From: G965197005 sp965197005
Lineage (GTDB): Bacteria; Pseudomonadota; Gammaproteobacteria; Pseudomonadales; Oceanobacteraceae
Direction: 5' to 3'
Length of the DNA: 64,000 bases
NCBI GenBank assembly: GCA_965197005.1
Contig: OZ239982.1
Span: 2,046,001 to 2,110,000, forward strand
How positions within the stretch are numbered: the first letter of the stretch is position 1; every line of letters begins with the position of its first letter. Under the pieces are notes generated by a model. That model was not told the DNA's origin, searched no databases, and saw nothing but the letters and a program-made list of their open reading frames with translations. The translations under genes and the position numbers were made by a program. This document shows positions 26,679-34,050 of the stretch, in pieces.

Positions 26679-27410
26679 TCACTTCACAAGCGCAACGGGC
26701 ATGTCCTGCCCTGATTGTTTCATTAAGTCTTGTCCTTTGTGCAAGACGTTGATTGCACCGACCACATCAGCATTTTCTGCAAAGCCACATGCAACACACT
26801 TGAACCTCTCTTGTGCTTGTCGATTGGCTTTGTCCGTGTGAGCACAAGCAAGACATCTTCTACTGGTATTTTGTGGTGGCACTGCTATGAGCTGCCCACC
26901 TTGCCAAGTAAGTTTATACTCAAGCTGTCGCCTAAATTCATGCCAGCCTTGGTCTAGGATAGCACGGTTTAAGCCCGATTTTTGCTTGACGTTCTTGCCG
27001 TGTTTCTCGGCTGTGCCTTTTGCCGATTTTGACATGTTTTTAACTTGCAAATCTTCAACATACACTATCGCGTGGTTTTGGCTGATATGTGTTGAGATTT
27101 TGTGCAGACTGTCTTTGCGGCTATTGGCAATATGGTGGTGCAGTTTAGCAATTTTGGTTTTGAGTGATTGCTGTAACACTTGGCTATGGGAGTCTTTCAG
27201 CCACAGCGATTCTTGTTTCCACAAAGGAATATTGTTAGCTATTTTGCTGTAGTAACTAAACTTGAACCTGTTGTCTGCTTGGTATTGTTCATTTTGCCAC
27301 GCCAAAGCCTTATTAAACACAAAGCGAGCGCAACCACAAAACTGTCTAATTTTGTGCGACTGTGCGCCATTTGGCATAAGTTCAAACTTAAAAGCTTTTT
27401 GTATTCGCAT
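26679..27410 (-). pseudogene. tnpB: tnpB with internal deletion of the RuvC-I region
   Basis: 243 codons from the ATG at 27410 (MRIQKAFKFELMP), against about 370-400 for intact TnpB. The N-terminus and the LQQSLK segment are normal, but the frame then jumps to KIAKLHHHIANSRKD, skipping the segment that carries the first RuvC aspartate (usually GIDLG). RuvC-II is present (VYVEDLQVKNM), as are the zinc finger (CLACAHTD...CVACGF) and RuvC-III (NADVVGAINVL). The reading frame is open, so an RNA-binding but nuclease-dead protein is possible. More simply it is a deletion derivative on the way to loss. Confidence 0.85.
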
Positions 27411-27587
27411 TTCGGCATTATAACTATTGGTCTGTAAGCAGCTCAAGAAATATCAGAAACGGCAGGTATTGTGTTTTTAATATTTACATACATTTGGTGT
27501 TTGTGACAGAATACCGAAGTCATGTTTTTACTAAAACCATCAAACAACAGCAAACACCAGAGTAAAGCCGACCACCGTGCTTTATAT

Positions 27588-27607
27588 TCCCGCCCTGAAC
27601 GGCGAGG
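27588..27607. repeat. Left-end hairpin region of the IS605-type element
   Basis: CGCC (27591-27594) pairs with GGCG (27601-27604), extended on both sides by CC/GG pairs with one bulge, around CTGAAC. It lies about 180 bp upstream of tnpB and about 50 bp from the end of ccoH. Confidence 0.55.
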
Positions 27608-27657
27608 TTTTACGGCGCTGTCTGATAAAATCTATCAACAAAGTACAAACCTGTAGA

Positions 27658-28149
27658 TTATTTAGATTTTAATAAGACTTGTTTTTGTGCCTCTAAAAGA
27701 CCATTGTAACGCACACGCCACTGCTTGCTTTGGCTACTTAACCAAAGTTTCCAACGAGCGGGGAGTAACAGTTCTTTTTGTGCAGTAAATGTCTTCTTCC
27801 CTGTACGCACTAACATAAGGTTAAGGTCTTTTGACTCAAGCGTTGGGTGAATAAGCTGCAATAATAATGCCTCAGGAACTTGCTGCTGCTCAGCGTTGAC
27901 ATCAATGGTAATGACATTACCCAAAACCGTAAGCCTTGCGGTAATATTATTCTTTCTTGCGTTATCATCAAACAAACGATCTTCTGTATAGGTCATACCG
28001 TCTTTATAATAACTATCACTAACTAAGGTATCTTTACCACTGACGGCAAAATACAAAAAAATAAACCCAAAGATAACGGATAAAATCGGCAGCCCTATTA
28101 CTAAAACCATATAAGGCTCTTTATACCAACGAGTCATTTTTTCTTGCAT
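27658..28149 (-). CDS. ccoH: FixH family protein CcoH
   Basis: 163 aa. One N-terminal membrane helix (MVLVIGLPILSVIFGFIFLY) is followed by the SDSYYKDGMTY motif typical of FixH/CcoH and a periplasmic beta domain. CcoH is needed for stable cbb3 oxidase assembly. It follows ccoG by 89 bp. Its stop lies next to the IS605-type element, which separates it from ccoI. The coding frame is intact. Confidence 0.9.
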   Translation of the reverse strand: MQEKMTRWYKEPYMVLVIGLPILSVIFGFIFLYFAVSGKDTLVSDSYYKDGMTYTEDRLFDDNARKNNITARLTVLGNVITIDVNAEQQQVPEALLLQLIHPTLESKDLNLMLVRTGKKTFTAQKELLLPARWKLWLSSQSKQWRVRYNGLLEAQKQVLLKSK

Positions 28150-28238
28150 TGCGTATTCTCTTTTAAAAGATTGTGGGCAGAATTGTACCCTTACCCAAAA
28201 AAGTTACAATTTAACTTTTGTATATTTAGCACATAACA

Positions 28239-29645
28239 TTAACGAAGAGGCGCAATAAAGCGACTTTCTTCTCTTGCCACTTCTTCATTGGTATCTTTAT
28301 TAATCACAATAAACTCAATATCTGTGCGTGAGCTAGTCAACTTAGTTTCACTGGGGTCTACCTCTAAGTTAACGGCTATTTCTTTAAGTTGATTAACCTT
28401 TAATTTATGTTGTTTTTCACCATCAAAAATGATATTTTTAAGCCCTTCTACACGAATTTCATAAGCATGGGGACTTTGCGACATATTCATAATTTTTAGA
28501 GTATAAGAGTTCTGAATAGTATCATCAGGGGTGCGTCGATATAAACTGGCTCTATCTCGCTCAATATCCAATTCAAATGGTGTACGGCTGGCTATTGCAT
28601 AAACCAGTGTGCCTATCATTACGACCAGCATAATCGCATAACCAACTAGCCTTGGGCGGAAGATATGAGTCGTTCCTCCTTCTATCTCATGCTCTGTCGC
28701 ATAACGAATAAGACCTCTTGGGCGTTCTAATTTATCCATAACCGAATCGCAAGCATCAATACACAAAGCACAAGCAATACACTGATATTGCATACCATCA
28801 CGAATATCAATACCTGTTGGACAAACTTGCACACACAAAGAACAATCCACACAGTCTCCTAAAGGAGGGGCATTTTCATCGGCATTTTTACGTTTTTTGC
28901 CACGTGGATCGCCACGATGAAAATCATAAGTAACCGCTAGGGTATCAGCATCATACATCACCGACTGAAAGCGTGCATAAGGACACATATAAATACAGAC
29001 CTGTTCACGCATCCAGCCTGCATTTACATAGGTTGCAACCAAGAAAAAGCCAATCCAAAAATACTCCCAATGTCCTGCATTAAAAGTCAGTAAAGCGGGA
29101 ATTAAATCTCGAATAGGAGAGAAATAACCAACAAACGTCACACCCGTTGCTAAAGCAACTAAAATCCATAATAAGTGCTTGGTGGCTTTTTTACGAAATT
29201 TAGTCAAGTCCATTTTTTGCTTATCTAGCTTCACTCGTTGATTGCGTGTGCCTTCAACTTTTTCTTCAATCCAAATAAAGATAAAAGACCAAGCGGTTTG
29301 CGGACAAGAGTAGCCACACCAAATACGACCTGCAAAGTTAGTAATGGTAAATAAACCATAAGCACAAATAATTAACATGCCTGATAGCAGCATAAAATCT
29401 TGGGGCCAAAATGTTGCCCCAAAAATATGAAATTGTCTGGCAGGCAAGTTAAACCAGACAAGCTGATGCCCGTCCCAACTTAACCAAGCTACGCCAAAAT
29501 ACATGGCCATTAGCAATATTAAAAATACACTGCGTATTTTTTGGAAAAAACCTGTAATCTCGCGCACATAAATTTTCTTGCGCTTCTCATACATAGACTG
29601 CACTTTGGGAGTTGCTTCAACGGTCTGAACAGGAATTGGTTTCAT
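28239..29645 (-). CDS. ccoG: Cbb3 oxidase accessory ferredoxin-like protein CcoG
   Basis: 468 aa. Several membrane helices carry the CGYSCPQTAW motif. They are followed by two [4Fe-4S] ferredoxin sites (CVDCSLCVQVCP and CIACALCIDACD) and a C-terminal immunoglobulin-like domain. CcoG/RdxA reduces Cu2+ for delivery during cbb3 assembly. It begins after a strong terminator that closes ccoNOQP, so it probably has its own promoter or relies on read-through. Confidence 0.95.
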   Translation of the reverse strand: MKPIPVQTVEATPKVQSMYEKRKKIYVREITGFFQKIRSVFLILLMAMYFGVAWLSWDGHQLVWFNLPARQFHIFGATFWPQDFMLLSGMLIICAYGLFTITNFAGRIWCGYSCPQTAWSFIFIWIEEKVEGTRNQRVKLDKQKMDLTKFRKKATKHLLWILVALATGVTFVGYFSPIRDLIPALLTFNAGHWEYFWIGFFLVATYVNAGWMREQVCIYMCPYARFQSVMYDADTLAVTYDFHRGDPRGKKRKNADENAPPLGDCVDCSLCVQVCPTGIDIRDGMQYQCIACALCIDACDSVMDKLERPRGLIRYATEHEIEGGTTHIFRPRLVGYAIMLVVMIGTLVYAIASRTPFELDIERDRASLYRRTPDDTIQNSYTLKIMNMSQSPHAYEIRVEGLKNIIFDGEKQHKLKVNQLKEIAVNLEVDPSETKLTSSRTDIEFIVINKDTNEEVAREESRFIAPLR

Positions 29646-29706
29646 AATTTACTCTTAAACCTAAAACAAATATAGACTGATTACCATTTATTTGTCCATA
29701 AAATTC

Positions 29707-29733
29707 GAAAAAAGCGGCAAATGCCGCTTTTTC
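29707..29733 (-). terminator. Rho-independent terminator after ccoP
   Basis: AAAAAGCGGCA and TGCCGCTTTTT pair around a 2-base loop, with T-runs on either strand. It closes ccoNOQP and separates it from ccoG. Confidence 0.93.
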
Positions 29734-29761
29734 AAATAAATCCTAAAATTAAAACGCTTTA

Positions 29762-30691
29762 TTATTTTTTATTGGATAAAGAATAAATATAAGCACTTAA
29801 CACATGGATTTTGTCGTCACCCAATTTTTCTTGTTGGGCAGGCATAACCCCACTTCGACCATGAGTTAGAGTAAAGACAATATCTTTAGTAGAGCCCCCA
29901 TATAACCAAATTCTATCCGTTAAATCAGGAGCACCAACTAACTGATTACCTTTACCGTCCATGCCATGACAAGCAGAGCAGATTTGTTTAAATTTAGGTT
30001 CAGCGTTCGCAGCTAAAGTGGCATCATGTTTCAAACCTGACAAGCCACGTACATATTGAGCCATTTCTTTTACTTTTTCTTCCCCGCCTAGTATATCAAT
30101 GTGTGCAGGCATCATACCTTGGCGACCATTGGTAATGGTTTGTTTGATATTTTCAGGTTTACCACCATATAACCAGTCATTATCGGTTAAATTAGGAAAT
30201 CCCGTTGCGCCCTGAGCATTACTACCATGACAAACAGCACAGTAGCTCTTAAATAAACGCCGTCCTGTCTGTAGAGCTGCTTCATCTTTAGCCAGCTGCT
30301 CAATCGGTGTAGAGCTGTATTTAGCAAAGATGGGAGCAACTTTGGCATCAAAACTTTGTACCTCAGCTTTCCACTGATTAGCAGAGGTCCAAGTCACAGG
30401 TTTACCATCTACTTCAACAGTTAACACCCCATCATAGTTACCATATCCATAAATAACGATATAGCCCAAAGAAAAAACAATGGTAATCCAAAACATCATT
30501 ACCCACCATCGTGGCAATGGGTTTTCTAGCTCTTGAATACCATCATATTCATGCCCTGTTGAATGGGCATTGTTCATATCAATTTTAGGCTGACCTTTGC
30601 TGGTATAAATAATCAGCAATCCACAGCCAAGAATTGAACCTATAGTAATAACAAAAATCCAAACATTCCAAAAAGTACTTAACATAATCAT
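29762..30691 (-). CDS. ccoP: Cbb3 cytochrome oxidase diheme subunit CcoP
   Basis: 309 aa. Two N-terminal membrane helices (the second around WVMMFWITIVFSLGYIVIY) lead to two c-type heme domains with CAVCHG and CSACHG. It passes electrons from cytochrome c to CcoO/CcoN. The start ATG overlaps the ccoQ stop in a TAATG junction, which decides this start. The length is typical. Confidence 0.96.
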   Translation of the reverse strand: MIMLSTFWNVWIFVITIGSILGCGLLIIYTSKGQPKIDMNNAHSTGHEYDGIQELENPLPRWWVMMFWITIVFSLGYIVIYGYGNYDGVLTVEVDGKPVTWTSANQWKAEVQSFDAKVAPIFAKYSSTPIEQLAKDEAALQTGRRLFKSYCAVCHGSNAQGATGFPNLTDNDWLYGGKPENIKQTITNGRQGMMPAHIDILGGEEKVKEMAQYVRGLSGLKHDATLAANAEPKFKQICSACHGMDGKGNQLVGAPDLTDRIWLYGGSTKDIVFTLTHGRSGVMPAQQEKLGDDKIHVLSAYIYSLSNKK

Positions 30692-30867
30692 TAACTCCGC
30701 TTTTTATCCGCATGCTCTCTCTCTTCAACAGCATTAGTGTTGAAAGGAATTTCAGCATCTCTCTCAAATCGTTTTCTACGGCTAGAACCGTATGCCCACC
30801 AAATCACTCCTGAAAAAGCAATTAAGGCAAAAACACTTCCTAGACCGCGTATATCATTAATATCCAT
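30691..30867 (-). CDS. ccoQ: Cbb3 oxidase small subunit CcoQ
   Basis: 58 aa, begins MDINDIRGLGSVFALIAF. One membrane helix with the WWAYGSSRRKRFERDAE boundary typical of CcoQ is followed by a polar tail. It stabilises the CcoNOP complex. It starts 4 bp after the ccoO stop, and its TAA overlaps the ccoP ATG by one base. Confidence 0.93.
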   Translation of the reverse strand: MDINDIRGLGSVFALIAFSGVIWWAYGSSRRKRFERDAEIPFNTNAVEEREHADKKRS

Positions 30868-30871
30868 AGAA

Positions 30872-31480
30872 TTAACGTCCTAAATGCGTTCCTAACTGTT
30901 GCAAGTACGCAACCAAGGCATCTATTTCTTTCTTACCGTCAACTGCTTCTTTAGCACCTTCTATATCTTCCTCGGTATAAGGCACGCCTAGCATTTTCAT
31001 TGCCTGTAATTTCTTGGGCGTCAAGCGTCCATCAATCTCATCATTAAATAGCCAGGGGTAAGAAGGCATAATTGATTCAGGCACAACATCACGAGGATTA
31101 TATAAATGCGCCCTGTGCCACTGATCTGAATAAATTTGTCCAACCCTTGCCAAATCAGGACCTGTTCTTTTAGAGCCCCAAAGGAATGGGTGTTCATACG
31201 CACTTTCACCTGATAGAGAATAATGTCCATAGCGTTCTGTTTCTGCTCTAAATGGACGTATCATCTGTGTATGGCATACATGACAACCTTCACGAATGTA
31301 AATATCACGCCCTTCAAACTCCAATGCGGTTAATGGACGTAAATTTGGTACTGGTGTAGTCACTTCTTCTTCAAAAAACAGTGGTATAATTTCTACCAAC
31401 GCACCCCAAGATAGTGCAACTACAATCATGACCACCATAAGTGGTAAGCTTTTTTCAATGCTTTCATGTTTAATCATCAT
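30872..31480 (-). CDS. ccoO: Cbb3 oxidase monoheme subunit CcoO
   Basis: 202 aa from the ATG at 31480, which is preceded by GAGGAGAGAG; the frame stays open to a TTG at 31504, which I reject. One N-terminal membrane helix (VVMIVVALSWGALVEIIPLFF) leads to a periplasmic cytochrome c domain with EGCHVCHTQMIRPF (heme) and a Met ligand in the IMPSYPWL region. Second gene of ccoNOQP. Confidence 0.96.
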   Translation of the reverse strand: MMIKHESIEKSLPLMVVMIVVALSWGALVEIIPLFFEEEVTTPVPNLRPLTALEFEGRDIYIREGCHVCHTQMIRPFRAETERYGHYSLSGESAYEHPFLWGSKRTGPDLARVGQIYSDQWHRAHLYNPRDVVPESIMPSYPWLFNDEIDGRLTPKKLQAMKMLGVPYTEEDIEGAKEAVDGKKEIDALVAYLQQLGTHLGR

Positions 31481-31504
31481 TTCTCTCTCCTCAATTTGCT
31501 GCAA

Positions 31505-32938
31505 TTAAGCCTGAACAGGCACAGGGTTTTGCGCTTCTTTTTGTGCATTGCGAATGGTCATATAAACATTAAATGCCATTAACAACATGCCTGATAAGAA
31601 CAGCCCACCACCTAACACACGCACAACATAACCTGGGTGTGAGGCCTCTACACTTTCAACAAAGCTATAAGTTAATGTGCCATCGGTATTAACCGCACGC
31701 CACATTAATCCTTGCATAATGCCGTTCACCCACATAGAGGCGATATACAGCACCGTACCAATGGTAGATAGCCAGAAATGCACATTAATCAATTTAATTG
31801 AATACATTTCACCACCTTTTTTGCCAAATAAGATAGGAATAAGATTATATAGTGCGCCAATAGAGACCATTGCCACCCAACCTAATGCACCTGAATGCAC
31901 ATGACCGATTGTCCAGTCAGTATTATGAGATAGTGCATTGACTGTTTTAATTGACATCATAGGACCTTCAAAAGTGGACATGCCATAGAAAGATAAAGAA
32001 ACCACTAAAAAGCGCAAGATAGGATCGGTACGTAGCTTATGCCAAGCACCTGATAGCGTCATCATACCGTTAATCATACCGCCCCAAGAAGGTGCAAGTA
32101 GAATTAGAGACATCAGCATCGCTGCAGTTTGTGCCCAATCAGGCAATGCTGAATAATGTAAATGGTGACCACCTGCCCAGACATAGATAGAAATCAATGC
32201 CCAAAAGTGAACAATAGATAGACGGTATGAGAATACAGGACGCCCTGCTTGCTTAGGCACAAAGTAATACATAATACCCAAGAAACCCGCAGTCAAGAAA
32301 AAGCCCACTGCATTATGCCCCCACCACCATTGAATCATCGCATCAATGGTACCTGCATAAACAGAGTAAGACTTGGTTAAAGAAACGGGCAATTCCGCAT
32401 TATTACCAAGATATAAAATGGCTACCATAATCATAAAGGCAGCAAAAAACCAGTTTGCCACATAAATGTGTTTTTCTTTACGTATCGCAACTGTACCTAG
32501 GAAATTCACAATATATGCAACCCAAACCAGCACAACCAAAATATCAATTGGCCATTCTAGTTCGGCATATTCTTTAGCTGAAGTTATGCCTAATGGCAAA
32601 GTAACTACAGCTAGTAATATGATTAATTGCCAGCCCCAAAAGGTAAATGCTGCCAAAGTGTCTGAAAGCAATCTAACCTTACAGGTACGCTGCACAATAT
32701 AATAAGAAGTGGCAAATAAAGCACAACCACCAAAGGCAAAAATCACGCCATTGGTATGCAAAGGTCTTAAACGACCAAATGATAACCAAGGCAAATCAAA
32801 ATTTAAGGCGGGCCAAGCAAGTTGCGCTGCAATCAGCACCCCTACAAGCATACCTATAATACCCCATATTACTGTCATAATGGCAAACTGCCTTACAACC
32901 TTATAATTATATTCTGGATGGTCAAATGTTGAACTCAT
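31505..32938 (-). CDS. ccoN: Cbb3 oxidase catalytic subunit CcoN
   Basis: 477 aa, twelve membrane helices. Heme-copper motifs include WWWGHNAVGF and GGHHLHYSALPDW (CuB and cross-linked Tyr region) and the heme ligand segment near HVHSGALGW. This high-affinity oxidase reduces O2 to water at very low oxygen and pumps protons. The gene heads ccoNOQP; a long upstream region (32939-33197) holds a possible FNR site. Confidence 0.97.
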   Translation of the reverse strand: MSSTFDHPEYNYKVVRQFAIMTVIWGIIGMLVGVLIAAQLAWPALNFDLPWLSFGRLRPLHTNGVIFAFGGCALFATSYYIVQRTCKVRLLSDTLAAFTFWGWQLIILLAVVTLPLGITSAKEYAELEWPIDILVVLVWVAYIVNFLGTVAIRKEKHIYVANWFFAAFMIMVAILYLGNNAELPVSLTKSYSVYAGTIDAMIQWWWGHNAVGFFLTAGFLGIMYYFVPKQAGRPVFSYRLSIVHFWALISIYVWAGGHHLHYSALPDWAQTAAMLMSLILLAPSWGGMINGMMTLSGAWHKLRTDPILRFLVVSLSFYGMSTFEGPMMSIKTVNALSHNTDWTIGHVHSGALGWVAMVSIGALYNLIPILFGKKGGEMYSIKLINVHFWLSTIGTVLYIASMWVNGIMQGLMWRAVNTDGTLTYSFVESVEASHPGYVVRVLGGGLFLSGMLLMAFNVYMTIRNAQKEAQNPVPVQA

Positions 32939-33146
32939 AATAGAAAAGCCTCTCTCGATTATTGTAATAAATCATGAACAAGTATGGTCATTAAGGGCTT
33001 TTAAATCAATCAAAAAAAGCTGAAACCATATAAGCATTAAAGCGTTTTTTACACAAAAGAAAATTTAACACTAAAACACTCACAGACCATAACAAAGTCA
33101 CATGTTCTGATACCCTGTCATGGTAGTTGTTTTGCTTAAAATTACC

Positions 33147-33160
33147 TTGATTTAAGGCAA
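33147..33160. promoter_or_regulatory. Candidate FNR box upstream of ccoN
   Basis: TTGATTTAAGGCAA (plus strand) has one perfect TTGAT half and a degenerate partner (8 of 10 informative bases). It lies about 210 bp upstream of the ccoN ATG. FNR/Anr control of ccoNOQP is well known in relatives, which is why I list it despite the weak half. Confidence 0.4.
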
Positions 33161-33197
33161 TATTTTGTAATTGAATAGAATATAGGTATGGTTTTAG

Positions 33198-33482
33198 TTA
33201 TGTACTTTTTAAAACTGTTATTTTTTCTGGAGATTCTAGCATCGGCAAAATACCTGCAATGGCTTTTTTGCGTTGACTACTGGCTTGCCATTTTTGCCAA
33301 TCTGCAAGGCTTCGCCAGTCAGTGATGATATATTTGTGCTCAGGATTATCCGCATTACTAAAAGACTTGCCCGAAATATATCCCGGTGCGTCTAAAATGC
33401 TTTTTAAGGTACTACGAATTTCTTTATCGTATTGTTTTTGCATACCGTTGGCGATGTGTCTTTCTATAATAACTTTTAACAT
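33198..33482 (-). CDS. Antibiotic biosynthesis monooxygenase (ABM) domain protein
   Basis: 94 aa, a single dimeric alpha/beta-barrel ABM domain: VIIERHIANG at the start, then the central DAPGYISGKSF and YIITDWRSLADWQKW. Such small proteins include monooxygenases, heme-degrading IsdG types and many with unknown function. No Asn-Trp-His heme-degradation triad can be assigned with confidence here. It lies 21 bp behind a PAS-domain gene and 259 bp upstream of ccoN on the same strand, so PAS-ABM look like a pair. Confidence 0.8.
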   Translation of the reverse strand: MLKVIIERHIANGMQKQYDKEIRSTLKSILDAPGYISGKSFSNADNPEHKYIITDWRSLADWQKWQASSQRKKAIAGILPMLESPEKITVLKST

Positions 33483-33503
33483 AAATAGCCTTTTATCTTT
33501 GTA

Positions 33504-33947
33504 TCAATTTGAGTGCTGTTTATTGAGTGCTTCATCGGTAACATCATACACAATAATCGCCATATGCTCGACTTCTCCAGTATGCGATTTAAGCGGAATA
33601 AAACTGGTATTTTGATACATCAAAGGGGTTCTTGCTGTAATAGGGTGGTGGTTTTTAAATTCAAATAAAAAAGGCCTTTGCTGCCAACTGGTAAAAGTAC
33701 GAACATTTAATAAAAAAACAGGTTCTACTTTCTGGACAAACCAGCTTTCAGGTATTTCGGTAAATACTTCAAAAATAACTTTGTTTTTAATGCTATCAGG
33801 ATTAAGCCCACTACTGTTTTCCATAAATCCGTTCCAAACCTGAATACGATACTGCCTATCTAGCACCACCAATCCTGCATCAATATTTTGTAAAATCTCC
33901 ATCATCCAATGGAGACTTTGTTCACTCTCATTAAATTGCATTTTCAT
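33504..33947 (-). CDS. Stand-alone PAS domain protein
   Basis: 147 aa. One PAS fold covers nearly the whole protein: ILQNIDAGLVVLDRQYRIQVWN, the NSSGLNPDSIKNK helix, and the closing beta strands with HMAIIVYDVTDE. No histidine kinase, GGDEF or DNA-binding output domain is attached, so it must act through partners. No heme-ligand His or flavin Cys could be assigned. It is in a two-gene unit with the ABM protein, upstream of the cbb3 operon. Function unknown. Confidence 0.8.
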   Translation of the reverse strand: MKMQFNESEQSLHWMMEILQNIDAGLVVLDRQYRIQVWNGFMENSSGLNPDSIKNKVIFEVFTEIPESWFVQKVEPVFLLNVRTFTSWQQRPFLFEFKNHHPITARTPLMYQNTSFIPLKSHTGEVEHMAIIVYDVTDEALNKQHSN

Positions 33948-34050
33948 GCACCACTATTGTCTATTCAATCCCTTTAACCATAGTTTATTATTCTATTTTT
34001 AGCACAAAATTAACTAAAAAAATCAACTCTCTTATAAAAGGCATTACATG

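Larger units (their letters stand above)
26560..27633 (-). mobile_element. Decayed IS200/IS605-group element (tnpB only)
   Basis: About 1.07 kb. It has a subterminal hairpin at the tnpB 3' side (26568-26587), a shortened tnpB, and a GC-rich hairpin region at the other end (27588-27607). Both hairpins have the form usual for ends of this single-strand-transposing group, which lack inverted repeats. There is no tnpA, so it is not autonomous. The outer limits are approximate: TTGAT (read on the minus strand, 27638-27634), the target type of some family members, may mark the left border. It separates ccoH from the rest of the cco cluster. Confidence 0.75.
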
